21,357 nt of DNA from Lactobacillus sp. UBA5804 (lineage in GTDB: Bacteria; Bacillota; Bacilli; Lactobacillales; Lactobacillaceae): the NCBI GenBank assembly GCA_002418055.1, contig DIDI01000012.1, positions 442-21,798 of the forward strand, written 5' to 3'. Of the stretch, positions 7,511-15,516 are shown in pieces. Under the pieces are notes generated by a model. That model searched no databases, had not been told where the DNA came from, and worked only from the letters and a program-made list of their open reading frames with translations. The position numbers and the translations under genes were made by a program. Position 1 is the stretch's first letter, and every line of letters begins with the position of its first letter.

Positions 7511-7867
7511 ATGACGTATCAAGTAGGACAAAGAGTCAATGGGGTGGTGACGCAGGTCAGCGCCCAGCAGCTAATCATTAAGCTGGCACAGGGTGGCAGT
7601 GGCAAAGTGGCTAGTAGCGATTTCGGTGATAATTGGGGGCGTGAGCAGCGTCGCTATCAGCCTGGTCAACCAGTCCGAGTAGTGGTTCTGCACCACCATC
7701 AAGGGCGGCTTGACCTATCGTTAACACAGGTTAATGCGCCTGAGCTAGTTGATCCAACCAATCCTTTTAATCAAGTGACGCCGGCACAGTTTGAGCCAGT
7801 TTTAGCCAAGACGGTGGCGGATGCCAAAGCGAAATTAAGACATTTAGAAGCTGTTTTAGCCGAATGA
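7511..7867 (+). CDS. S1-domain RNA-binding protein (YabR-like)
   Basis: This 118-residue protein has an S1 fold over about residues 1-72: VGQRVNGVVTQV opens the domain, GSGKV lies in the middle, and YQPGQPVRVVVL followed by GRLDLSL closes it. The remaining 45 residues are a helical, charged C-terminal tail. Position between divIC and tilS matches Bacillus yabR, a small S1 protein of unclear role. The strand that normally reads GAFVxL in S1 domains is here AQQLIIKL, so the RNA-binding face may have drifted. AAGGTGA overlapping the divIC stop provides its ribosome site. A terminator hairpin begins at its own stop codon. Confidence 0.85.
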   Translation: MTYQVGQRVNGVVTQVSAQQLIIKLAQGGSGKVASSDFGDNWGREQRRYQPGQPVRVVVLHHHQGRLDLSLTQVNAPELVDPTNPFNQVTPAQFEPVLAKTVADAKAKLRHLEAVLAE

Positions 7868-7887
7868 CCCTTAGCGGGTCATTTTTT
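7863..7887 (+). terminator. Intrinsic terminator between S1 gene and tilS
   Basis: AATGACCC (7863-7870) pairs perfectly with GGGTCATT (7876-7883) across a five-base loop, followed by a T-run. The left arm contains the TGA stop codon of the S1 gene. The tilS start lies only 13 bases beyond the T-run. Confidence 0.9.
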
Positions 7888-7899
7888 ATTGGGTAGTGG

Positions 7900-9144
7900 A
7901 TGATGACAATTAAAACTTTTTTCCAAACACATCAGCTTGTGATTACCGGTAAGACTTTGCTGGTAGCCGTTAGTGCTGGGCCAGATTCGATGGCCTTGTT
8001 AGAGATGCTACGTCAATTTCCAGCGGTGGTGATTGCAGCTCATTTTGATCATCAATTGCGTTCGGATACTAAGCAGGAAAGTCAGCTTTTGCAAGCCTAC
8101 TGTCACCAGCATCAGTTGCGACTCATTGAAGGCTCTTGGCCAAAGGAAAAACAACCAGCTAGTGGCATCGAAGCGGCTGCTCGCAGTGCTCGGTATGACT
8201 TTTTAACTCGGACGGCCAAGCAAGTCGGGGCCGACTTTTTGTTAACCGCACACCATGGGGACGATTTAATTGAGAATGAATTGTTAAAGTGGCTGCGTTC
8301 AGGGTTGCCGTATGAAATGGCCAGCATGCAGGCGATTGGCCAAATGCAGGGGATACCACTATTGCGACCACTATTAGCAGTCAGCAAGGCAGATCTCACC
8401 CGCTATAATCAGAAGCACCACGTGCCCTACGTGGTCGATGGAACTAATCTAGCTGATGGAACATTACGTAATCGGCTGCGCCATCATGTCGTGCCGCAGC
8501 TAAAACAAGAAAGTCCGCAATTAGGGACGCATGCGCTCATTTTTAGCGAGCAGATGCAGGTGATGCAAGACCTGCTAGCCAAAATTTGGCAGCAGTTACC
8601 GGTGGTCGTCTTGGTCAATGCACTGCGCATTAGTGCCGAGCAACTGGTACAGTTTAGTCCAGCGGAACAACAGCTTTTTTGGCAGTATCAGATTTGGCAT
8701 CACTATCACGAGCGCGTGCAACAACTGGGAAAATATCGGTTGCTGTCGTATCAGGGACAAATTTACTTGCTAGGGATGCAGCCCGCTACCATGACAGCCC
8801 CCTTTTCAATTCAGTTAGACGTGCCTTTTCGGTTTGCCGAGCAGCGGTTTATGGTGACCACGCAGCAGCGAAGTGATGCCCAATTAGTAGGGACTTTTGT
8901 GGCACCAGCTGGCCCGCTGTCAGCCGGAAGTCTAGCACCGAACCAGCGGCTTCTATTGAAGAATGGTCAACATGTTCGGTCTAAGAAAAAATTTGCCGAG
9001 CATGCGATTCCCGCGGTGCTACGCCCAAGCTGCTTAGCGATTTTTACCACACAGCAGCCAGTCTTTGTGGCCCATTGTTATCAAAATCAGGTCTCACTAA
9101 CAGCAGGGGTTAGATATTGGGTTTACCACTTTAAGAAAGTCTAA
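7900..9144 (+). CDS. tilS: tRNA(Ile)-lysidine synthetase
   Basis: TilS uses ATP to attach lysine to C34 of tRNA-Ile(CAU), changing its decoding from AUG to AUA; it is essential. The 414 residues include the N-type ATP-pyrophosphatase P-loop SAGPDS at 25-30 (family form SGGxDS, here with Ala at the second position), then HHGDDLIENELLKWLRSG and RPLL, with the usual C-terminal substrate-binding region. Two tandem ATGs at 7900 and 7903 are both possible. The ribosome site is poor (GGGTAG, GTGG), which hints at modest translation. No promoter is visible between the terminator at 7863-7887 and the start, so it probably depends on read-through. Confidence 0.96.
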   Translation: MMTIKTFFQTHQLVITGKTLLVAVSAGPDSMALLEMLRQFPAVVIAAHFDHQLRSDTKQESQLLQAYCHQHQLRLIEGSWPKEKQPASGIEAAARSARYDFLTRTAKQVGADFLLTAHHGDDLIENELLKWLRSGLPYEMASMQAIGQMQGIPLLRPLLAVSKADLTRYNQKHHVPYVVDGTNLADGTLRNRLRHHVVPQLKQESPQLGTHALIFSEQMQVMQDLLAKIWQQLPVVVLVNALRISAEQLVQFSPAEQQLFWQYQIWHHYHERVQQLGKYRLLSYQGQIYLLGMQPATMTAPFSIQLDVPFRFAEQRFMVTTQQRSDAQLVGTFVAPAGPLSAGSLAPNQRLLLKNGQHVRSKKKFAEHAIPAVLRPSCLAIFTTQQPVFVAHCYQNQVSLTAGVRYWVYHFKKV

Positions 9145-9217
9145 AACAATAGAGTGGGACGGTTTTTTGTGATATGCTTTACAACGTATCGATTAAAACT
9201 TTCGCGGAGGTTTATCA

Positions 9218-11350
9218 ATGAAAAATAACCGGAATCGGCTTCTTTCCAATGGCCTGTTCTATATTGTTGTTTTCTTAGTTCTACTTTGGGGAATCAATTG
9301 GGCACTTGGCGGTTCTAGCAGCGCAGGAGCAAGTGAAAATATTAGCTACTCTGAATTTGTTAAGGAATTACGTCAAGGGAAGATTAAGGACTTTAGTGTG
9401 CAACCAGCTAATGGTGTTTATACTGTTGCTGGTTCTTATAAGTCTGCTCAAAAAGCTAAGGCTAAAGCATCAGGTTCGTTTGATTTCTTTAGTGGTAGTA
9501 GCAGCTCTAAGGTCACTCGTTTTGCCACGACGATGCTCCAAAATGATGCTAGTGTTGCAGTCGTACAACAGCTCGCACGGCAAAATAACGCTAAGATGAC
9601 GAATCAAGGTGAGTCCCAATCCGGTAATTGGATTTCGACAGTGATTATGCTGGTGCCAACTTTGCTATTTATTGTCATGCTGTGGATGATGATGAATCAA
9701 AGTGGTGCTGGTGGTCGTGGTGGCAGCAATGGCATCATGAACTTTGGTCGCTCGCGGGTGAAACCACAAGATCCAGAGAAAAATCGCATTCGCTTCTCTG
9801 ACGTAGCGGGTGAGGAAGAAGAAAAACAAGAATTAGTTGAAGTGGTTGAATTCTTACAGAATCCAGCTAAATATACTAAATTAGGTGCTAAAATTCCGTC
9901 TGGGGTACTGCTTGAGGGGCCTCCAGGTACTGGTAAAACCTTGCTGGCGCGTGCCGTTGCAGGTGAAGCTAATGTGCCATTCTATTCCATCTCAGGTTCT
10001 GACTTTGTCGAGATGTTTGTGGGGGTTGGTGCTAGCCGGGTACGTGATTTATTCAGCAATGCTAAGAAAAATTCCCCAAGTATTATTTTCATCGATGAAA
10101 TTGATGCAATTGGTCGTCGCCGTGGTAACGGCATGGGTGGCGGTAACGATGAGCGTGAACAAACACTTAACCAATTGCTAGTCGAACTGGACGGCTTTCA
10201 GGGTGACGAAGGGGTCATTGTAATTGCGGCGACTAACCGTTCTGATGTGCTTGATCCAGCGCTACTGCGTCCAGGTCGGTTCGACCGGAAGGTATTAGTT
10301 GGGCGTCCAGATGTTCGTGGTCGTGAAGCTATTTTGAAGGTTCATGCGAAGAATAAGCCACTGGCTGCTGATGTCGATTTGAAAGAGGTAGCTCGTCAAA
10401 CCCCTGGTTTCGTGGGTGCTGACTTAGCGAATGTCTTGAACGAAGCAGCTTTGGTCGCTGCACGTCGTAATGGTGTCGCTATTAATGCGTCCGATATTGA
10501 TGAAGCTGAAGACCGAGTAATTGCTGGTCCGGCTAAGAAAGATCGCTTGATTTCTGATGCTGAGCGGCGCCGGGTAGCATTACATGAAGCTGGCCACTCA
10601 ATCTGTGGTCTAGTTTTAAGTGATTCGCGGACGGTCCGTAAGGTAACCATTGTTCCTCGTGGCCGTGCCGGTGGTTATAACATTATGTTGCCACGGGATG
10701 ATCAATTTATTTTGACAAAGAAACAATTATTCGAACAAATCGTCGGTTTAATGGGTGGTCGTGCCGGTGAAGAAGTGGTCGTTGGTGATCAATCAACGGG
10801 TGCTTCTAATGACTTTGAACAAGCAACGCAAATTGCGCACAGCATGGTCGTTAGTTATGGGATGACCGATACCCTTGGGATGGTTCAGCTTGAAAAAGAG
10901 GGCGAATACAATCCTTATGGTGGTAAACCTTATAGTGAGGCAACTGCTGCTAAAATCGACGAGGCGGTCAAACGATTGCTCGATGAGGGGCATGCCAAGG
11001 CAGTCGAAATCGTCGAAGCTAATCGTGAGAAACATCGCATCATTGCTGACGCGTTGCTGCAGTATGAAACTTTGGATGAGAAACAGATTATGTCCTTATA
11101 TAAGACAGGCGAGATGCCGGTCAAGGATCATGAAGATTACCCGAGTGAAAACAAGGCCTCTACTTTTGAAGAGGCGAAAGCAGCTTTGCGGAAAAAGGAA
11201 AATGAGCGTGTTGAAGATCAGGATAGTGACGCAAGTGCAACTAAACCAGCAGCGCCAACTGAACCTAAGTCAAGTTCCAATACGGAATTAGACAAGGAGA
11301 AGAAAACTGCTGCGGACACACCTGCTGATCATTCATCAGATTCAGAATAA
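9218..11350 (+). CDS. ftsH: ATP-dependent zinc metalloprotease FtsH
   Basis: This membrane-anchored AAA+ protease degrades misfolded membrane proteins and short-lived regulators. The 710 residues comprise a first transmembrane helix (about 12-31), an extracellular domain, a second helix (about 139-158), Walker A GPPGTGKT at 234-241, and Walker B with IDEID (Asp293, Glu294). They continue with an AAA second region of homology (LLRPGRFDRKV), the zinc site HEAGH at 456-460 and a third ligand, Asp532. The last 75 or so residues form an acidic, Ser/Pro/Lys-rich disordered tail. The extracellular part has a Ser/Ala/Lys-rich low-complexity stretch (about 72-95). GCGGAGG precedes the ATG. It directly follows tilS; hpt, often found between them, is absent. 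Confidence 0.98.
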   Translation: MKNNRNRLLSNGLFYIVVFLVLLWGINWALGGSSSAGASENISYSEFVKELRQGKIKDFSVQPANGVYTVAGSYKSAQKAKAKASGSFDFFSGSSSSKVTRFATTMLQNDASVAVVQQLARQNNAKMTNQGESQSGNWISTVIMLVPTLLFIVMLWMMMNQSGAGGRGGSNGIMNFGRSRVKPQDPEKNRIRFSDVAGEEEEKQELVEVVEFLQNPAKYTKLGAKIPSGVLLEGPPGTGKTLLARAVAGEANVPFYSISGSDFVEMFVGVGASRVRDLFSNAKKNSPSIIFIDEIDAIGRRRGNGMGGGNDEREQTLNQLLVELDGFQGDEGVIVIAATNRSDVLDPALLRPGRFDRKVLVGRPDVRGREAILKVHAKNKPLAADVDLKEVARQTPGFVGADLANVLNEAALVAARRNGVAINASDIDEAEDRVIAGPAKKDRLISDAERRRVALHEAGHSICGLVLSDSRTVRKVTIVPRGRAGGYNIMLPRDDQFILTKKQLFEQIVGLMGGRAGEEVVVGDQSTGASNDFEQATQIAHSMVVSYGMTDTLGMVQLEKEGEYNPYGGKPYSEATAAKIDEAVKRLLDEGHAKAVEIVEANREKHRIIADALLQYETLDEKQIMSLYKTGEMPVKDHEDYPSENKASTFEEAKAALRKKENERVEDQDSDASATKPAAPTEPKSSSNTELDKEKKTAADTPADHSSDSE

Positions 11351-11362
11351 TGTTTAGATAAG

Positions 11363-11388
11363 ATGAGGCCGTAAGGCCCCATTTTTTT
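11363..11388 (+). terminator. Intrinsic terminator between ftsH and hslO
   Basis: ATGAGGCC (11363-11370) pairs with GGCCCCAT (11375-11382) with one A-C mismatch and a GTAA loop, followed by seven T's. The hslO start is 12 bases downstream, with its ribosome site immediately after the T-run. Confidence 0.8.
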
Positions 11389-11400
11389 AGGGAGAAAAGT

Positions 11401-12279
11401 ATGGACGATTATTTAGTCAAAGCCATGGACCGGACTAAAACATTGCGCCTTTTAGCCATTACTGCTAAAGGGATGGTAAGTGAAGCACAACAGCGCCATG
11501 ATGCTTGGAAAAACTCTGCTGCAGCATTAGGTCGTACCTTAATTGGGAGTGTGCTACTAGCCGGTGCGGAATTAACCCCACACGAAGAGTTGACAGTGCG
11601 CTTGCTCGGAAATGGTCCCGTTGGTCCGATTGTGGTGACTGCCAAAGCCGATTTAACGGTGAAAGGTTATGTGAAGAATCCCCATGTCGCTTTGCGTGCT
11701 CGTCCAGATGGTCATATCGATGTGAAAGCTGGCGTGGGTCAAGGCTGGTTAGAAGTGACCAAAGATCTCGGCTTAAAACAACCCTATACCGGTCAAGTTC
11801 CGATTGTATCTGGTGAAATTGCAGAAGATTTTGCCTATTATTTGACCAAATCAGAACAGATCCCTTCCGCGGTGGGCTTGTCGGTCTTTGTTAATCCTAA
11901 TAATACGATTGGAGCTGCCGGTGGTTTCATGCTTGAGGCATTACCGGGCGCGAGCCAAACACTGATTACCCAAACGATTGCGCGCATTAAAGCCATGCCG
12001 CAACTATCACGTTCGCTATTAGCTGGGATGACCCCTGAAGCCTTGGCCCGCCAAATTTTGGGTGATGATTGTCAGCTTTTTGCACCGCAACCGATAGCAT
12101 TCAAGTGTGATTGTTCGAAAGCAAAATATGCCAAAATTTTGGCAACACTTGAACGGCATCAATTACATGACATGTTGGCACAAGATCACGGTGCAGAACT
12201 AACCTGCTCCTTCTGTGGTAACCAATATCACTACGATGAAACGGAATTAGCAACCATCTTGGCTGGTAAGCAAAAATAG
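11401..12279 (+). CDS. hslO: Redox-regulated chaperone Hsp33
   Basis: Hsp33 is an ATP-independent holdase chaperone switched on by oxidative unfolding: its zinc is released when four cysteines form disulphides. The 292-residue length fits. The N-terminal core carries GRTLIGSVLLAGAEL and the conserved GNGPVG stretch (about 44-75). The redox switch is visible at the C-terminus as CDC (Cys236, Cys238) and CSFC (Cys269, Cys272), so all four zinc ligands are present. AGGGAGA precedes the ATG. Position between ftsH and dusB matches other lactobacilli. Confidence 0.97.
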   Translation: MDDYLVKAMDRTKTLRLLAITAKGMVSEAQQRHDAWKNSAAALGRTLIGSVLLAGAELTPHEELTVRLLGNGPVGPIVVTAKADLTVKGYVKNPHVALRARPDGHIDVKAGVGQGWLEVTKDLGLKQPYTGQVPIVSGEIAEDFAYYLTKSEQIPSAVGLSVFVNPNNTIGAAGGFMLEALPGASQTLITQTIARIKAMPQLSRSLLAGMTPEALARQILGDDCQLFAPQPIAFKCDCSKAKYAKILATLERHQLHDMLAQDHGAELTCSFCGNQYHYDETELATILAGKQK

Positions 12280-12305
12280 CCCTTAACTGTACCCTCCATT
12301 CAGGG

Positions 12306-12332
12306 AAAAAAGTTGCCCTTTACGGCTTTTTT
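12306..12332 (+). terminator. Possible weak terminator after hslO
   Basis: GCC (12315-12317) pairs with GGC (12324-12326), and six A's (12306-12311) pair with six T's (12327-12332) around a three-base bulge. The stem is weak and overlaps a possible promoter, so only one of the two readings may be real. Confidence 0.3.
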
Positions 12333-12340
12333 GCTATCAT
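12313..12340 (+). promoter_or_regulatory. Possible promoter of dusB-lysS
   Basis: TTGCCC (12313-12318) and TATCAT (12335-12340) are separated by 16 bases, which is a moderate match to the sigma-A consensus. It is placed just before the dusB ribosome site GAGAGG. Confidence 0.45.
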
Positions 12341-12365
12341 TAAGATATTTGAGAGGATGATTTAG

Positions 12366-13400
12366 GTGAATAATAGCTGGAAAATTCGTGATTTGACGAT
12401 TCCTAATCGTGTCGTCATTGCGCCCATGGCAGGTGTCTCCAATAAATCATTTCGGATGATTTGTAAGGAATATGGTGCTGGCCTCGTGGTCTGTGAGATG
12501 ATTTCTGATCATGGTATCATTTACCATAACGAGAAAACTTTAAATATGTTGCAAGTGGATCCTGGTGAACACCCCATGAGTATCCAGATTTTTGGCGGGA
12601 CTGAAGACACCCTCCTGGAAGCAGCCGAGTATATTGATCAGCATACCGCCGCCGATATCATTGATATTAATATGGGCTGTCCGGTCCCTAAAGTGACTAA
12701 GACCGATGCCGGTTCTAAATGGCTGCTTGATGCCAACAAAATTTATCAAATGGTTCATAAGGTTGTTCAGAATGTCTCTAAGCCAGTTTCGGTTAAAATG
12801 CGGATTGGCTGGGATCAAAAGCACGTCTTTGCGGTGGAAAATGCGTTAGCTGCCCAAGAGGCAGGGGCTAGTATGCTAGCGATGCATGGCCGGACGCGTA
12901 AACAAATGTATATGGGACATGCTGATTGGAAAATTTTGCATGATGTCGCACAGGTTTTAGATATTCCATTTGTTGCTAATGGTGATATTACTAGTCCTGA
13001 ATTAGCTAAGCAGGTTTTAGATGAAACAGGTGCTACTGCAATCATGATTGGCCGGGCCGCTTTGGGCAATCCTTGGATGATCAAAGCCATGACCCATTAT
13101 CTAGACACTGGTGAGCGCCTTAAGCCGCAAAGCGTTCGTGAGAAGGTGGCCACCGCTGAACATCAATTAGATGGGCTCGTCGATTTGAAAGGCGAAAAGA
13201 TTGCAGTTCCAGAATTTCGCCAACAAGCTGCCTACTATTTGAAGGGGGTAGCGCGCTCAGCGCGTACTCGTGCTAAAATAAATGAAGTATGGACGCGGCA
13301 AGAAGTACACGACCTGTTGGATCAATTTGTGGATGACTATGAGAAACGGGCTGCTCAAAAAATAGCGCGTCGGAGTGAACAGTTGATGGAGGAAAAATAA
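12366..13400 (+). CDS. dusB: tRNA-dihydrouridine synthase (DusB family)
   Basis: This FMN- and NAD(P)H-dependent enzyme reduces uridines to dihydrouridine in tRNA. The 344 residues form a TIM barrel plus helical domain. Visible family motifs are APMAGVSNKSFR (about 19-30, FMN phosphate and ring contacts), DINMGCPVPKV (about 100-110) with catalytic Cys105, VKMRIGW, MHGRTRKQMYMG, ANGDI and MIGRAALGNPW. A GTG start at 12366 is chosen because GAGAGG lies nine bases upstream and gives the usual short N-terminus. The stop directly abuts the GTG of lysS, an arrangement also seen for Bacillus yacF-lysS, so both are tRNA-related genes in one operon. Confidence 0.95.
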   Translation: MNNSWKIRDLTIPNRVVIAPMAGVSNKSFRMICKEYGAGLVVCEMISDHGIIYHNEKTLNMLQVDPGEHPMSIQIFGGTEDTLLEAAEYIDQHTAADIIDINMGCPVPKVTKTDAGSKWLLDANKIYQMVHKVVQNVSKPVSVKMRIGWDQKHVFAVENALAAQEAGASMLAMHGRTRKQMYMGHADWKILHDVAQVLDIPFVANGDITSPELAKQVLDETGATAIMIGRAALGNPWMIKAMTHYLDTGERLKPQSVREKVATAEHQLDGLVDLKGEKIAVPEFRQQAAYYLKGVARSARTRAKINEVWTRQEVHDLLDQFVDDYEKRAAQKIARRSEQLMEEK

Positions 13401-14945
13401 GTGGCAAAGAATGAAATGAATGACCAATTACTGGTGCGTCGCCAAAAGCTCGACGAACTACGTGAAAACGGGATTGACCCCTTTGGCTCTAAATTTGCCC
13501 GTCAAGACTTAGCCAAGACTTTGGCACAGAAGTATGATGTACGGGATAAAGAAGAATTAAACGCTGCCAAGCTGGAAACCAAAGTTGCAGGGAGAATGCT
13601 TGCCAAGCGGGGCAAGGGAAAAGTTGGTTTTGCTGACTTATATGATCGTTCTGGGAAAATTCAAATTTACGTTCGTAAGGATATCGTTGGGCCTGATAAC
13701 TATCAGATTTTTAAAAAGGCCGATATTGGTGATTTTCTAGGGATTACCGGCGAGATTATGAAGACAGATACTGGCGAGCTGACGATTCGGGCAACCCATG
13801 TCACCTTCTTATCAAAGGCTTTGCGCCCATTACCAGATAAATTCCATGGGTTAAAAGATGTTGAACAAATTTATCGCCAGCGGTATTTGGATTTGATTAC
13901 CAATCGTGAGAGTTACTTACGTTTTGTTCATCGTACCCAAATTATCCAAGCCATTCGTGATTACTTAAATAAAGCTGACTTTTTGGAAGTGGAAACGCCA
14001 GTTTTGCATAATATTCCTGGTGGCGCTGAAGCCCGTCCCTTTATTAGTCACCACAATGCTTTAGATATTGATTTGTACATGCGGATTGCGCTTGAATTAC
14101 CACTAAAACGATTAATTGTCGGTGACATGGAGCGCGTTTATGAAATTGGGCGTGTTTTCCGGAATGAAGGTCTCGATACCAAACATAATCCTGAGTTTAC
14201 GGAGCTTGAATCTTACGCTGCTTATTATGACTTTCATGATGTTATGGATGAAGCTGAAGGCATCATCCGGGCTGCTGCCAAAGTGGTGTCAAAAGACGGC
14301 AAGATTAACTACCAAGGGACTGAGCTTGATTTAGGTAAGCCATTCCGCCGTGTACACATGGTGGACTTCATCAAGGAACAAACCGGCGTCGATTTCTGGA
14401 AGCCAATGAGTCTTGACGAGGCGCGTCAAGTCGCAGAAGATCACGGTATTCACGTTGAATCCTTCTGGACTGTGGGTCATATCATTAATGCCTTCTTTGA
14501 CACTTTTGGTGAAAAAGCCATCGTTGATCCAACCTTTGTTTACGGTCACCCGGTGGAAGTATCACCTTTGGCGAAGAAAAATGCTGAAGACCCACGCTTT
14601 ACCGATCGGTTTGAAATTTTCATTATGGGTGCGGAATACGGCAATGCCTTTTCAGAATTGAATGATCCTGATGATCAGCGTCACCGTTTCGAAGCTCAAA
14701 TGGCAGAGCGCGAAGCCGGCAATGATGAAGCAGATATGATTGATGAGGATTATCTCAGAGCCATGGAGTTTGGGATGCCACCAACTGGCGGCTTGGGGAT
14801 TGGAATCGACCGTCTGGTAATGTTGTTAACCGACGCACCCGCAATTCGAGATGTGCTACTCTTCCCAACGATGCGTCCTGAGACGGTTAGCGATGTTGAA
14901 GCAGAAGTGCAAGCAGACTTAGCTGCTAAAAAGCCAAAAGCATAA
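13401..14945 (+). CDS. lysS: Lysyl-tRNA synthetase, class II
   Basis: LysS charges tRNA-Lys with lysine using ATP. The 514 residues include the N-terminal OB-fold anticodon-binding domain (about 57-155) and the class II catalytic core. Motif 1 is FLEVETPVLHNIPGGAEARPF (about 195-215), motif 2 has RVFRNEG with Arg254-Glu256, and motif 3 is GLGIGIDR ending at Arg471. The GTG start directly follows the dusB stop, and GGAGGA at 13388-13393 is seven bases upstream. No T-box leader is seen, which fits a gene embedded in an operon. A short, poorly conserved Lys/Ala-rich end closes the protein. Confidence 0.98.
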   Translation: MAKNEMNDQLLVRRQKLDELRENGIDPFGSKFARQDLAKTLAQKYDVRDKEELNAAKLETKVAGRMLAKRGKGKVGFADLYDRSGKIQIYVRKDIVGPDNYQIFKKADIGDFLGITGEIMKTDTGELTIRATHVTFLSKALRPLPDKFHGLKDVEQIYRQRYLDLITNRESYLRFVHRTQIIQAIRDYLNKADFLEVETPVLHNIPGGAEARPFISHHNALDIDLYMRIALELPLKRLIVGDMERVYEIGRVFRNEGLDTKHNPEFTELESYAAYYDFHDVMDEAEGIIRAAAKVVSKDGKINYQGTELDLGKPFRRVHMVDFIKEQTGVDFWKPMSLDEARQVAEDHGIHVESFWTVGHIINAFFDTFGEKAIVDPTFVYGHPVEVSPLAKKNAEDPRFTDRFEIFIMGAEYGNAFSELNDPDDQRHRFEAQMAEREAGNDEADMIDEDYLRAMEFGMPPTGGLGIGIDRLVMLLTDAPAIRDVLLFPTMRPETVSDVEAEVQADLAAKKPKA

Positions 14946-14963
14946 ATCAAATGCTGACATAGC

Positions 14964-14991
14964 TTGCAAAGAAACTTATTTTTGGTATAAT
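14964..14991 (+). promoter_or_regulatory. Promoter of first tRNA-Gly
   Basis: TTGCAA (14964-14969) and a consensus TATAAT (14986-14991) are separated by 16 bases, with TG-G before the -10 as an extended element. It ends 12 bases before the tRNA, which suits a stable-RNA promoter. Confidence 0.85.
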
Positions 14992-15003
14992 TTTCTTTGT
15001 TGT

Positions 15004-15075
15004 GCGGAAGTAGTTCAGTGGTAGAACATCACCTTGCCATGGTGGGGGTCGCGGGTTCGAATCCCGTCTTCCGCT
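15004..15075 (+). tRNA. tRNA-Gly (anticodon GCC), copy 1
   Basis: The cloverleaf folds fully. The acceptor arm pairs GCGGAAG with CTTCCGC, followed by discriminator T. The D arm is GTTC/GAAC. The anticodon arm is TCACC / GGTGG with loop TTGCCAT, giving anticodon GCC. The T arm is GCGGG / CCCGT with loop TTCGAAT (its last pair G-T). CCA is not encoded. The GCC anticodon reads GGC and GGU codons. Confidence 0.97.
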
Positions 15076-15083
15076 TCGTTTAA

Positions 15084-15117
15084 AGCATCAAGATTTTAGG
15101 ATCTTGGTGCTTTTTTG
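15084..15117 (+). terminator. Terminator of first tRNA-Gly
   Basis: AGCATCAAGAT (15084-15094) pairs with ATCTTGGTGCT (15101-15111), eleven base pairs with one G-U, followed by a run of T's. It closes a single-gene transcription unit. Confidence 0.92.
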
Positions 15118-15158
15118 TCTCCCCCTTAGTAGCAGTGGTCTTTTTTTCACAAAAGGGC

Positions 15159-15186
15159 TTGTCAAACCAAGGGACTTTGCTATAAT
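15159..15186 (+). promoter_or_regulatory. Promoter of second tRNA-Gly
   Basis: TTGTCA (15159-15164) and TATAAT (15181-15186) are 16 bases apart, with TG-C before the -10. The tRNA begins 12 bases after the -10, the same geometry as for copy 1, although the surrounding sequence differs. Confidence 0.87.
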
Positions 15187-15198
15187 AGAATCTGTTAC

Positions 15199-15270
15199 GC
15201 GGAAGTAGTTCAGTGGTAGAACATCACCTTGCCATGGTGGGGGTCGCGGGTTCGAATCCCGTCTTCCGCT
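15199..15270 (+). tRNA. tRNA-Gly (anticodon GCC), copy 2
   Basis: This 72-base gene is identical in sequence to the copy at 15004-15075, with the same arms and the GCC anticodon in loop TTGCCAT. The duplicated identity stops sharply at both tRNA ends, so the flanks are independent or have diverged. Confidence 0.97.
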
Positions 15271-15279
15271 TATCATAAG

Positions 15280-15305
15280 GACTCGCCTCGGTGGTGGGTC
15301 TTTTT
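15280..15305 (+). terminator. Terminator after second tRNA-Gly
   Basis: GACTCGCC (15280-15287) pairs with GGTGGGTC (15293-15300), including two G-U pairs, across a five-base loop, then five T's. It lies eight bases before tRNA-Pro. Confidence 0.78.
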
Positions 15306-15312
15306 GTTAGAG

Positions 15313-15386
<74 letters not shown>

Positions 15387-15394
15387 TATTGGTT

Positions 15395-15429
15395 CATTGT
15401 GCGTTGGCACGGTGGGCTTTTTATTTTTT
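15395..15429 (+). terminator. Terminator after tRNA-Pro
   Basis: CATTGTGC (15395-15402) pairs with GCACGGTG (15407-15414), including two G-U pairs, around loop GTTG. A T-rich stretch follows at 15418-15429. Confidence 0.72.
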
Positions 15430-15516
15430 AGTCGATTTGGCGGTTAAATTAGCTGTTTCGCTGCACATTGGTTAGAATGAAATTGTAATGTTTAAAATGA
15501 AGGTGGTGTCACTGAG

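Noticed and set aside
10396..11124. Several minus-strand open frames inside ftsH
   Set aside because: They are shadows of a strongly conserved FtsH reading frame and have no ribosome sites or recognisable domains.
15088..15276. Minus-strand open frame containing RRDSNPRPPPWQGDV
   Set aside because: It is the antisense translation of tRNA-Gly copy 2 and its flank, a well-known artefact that arises from tRNA genes.
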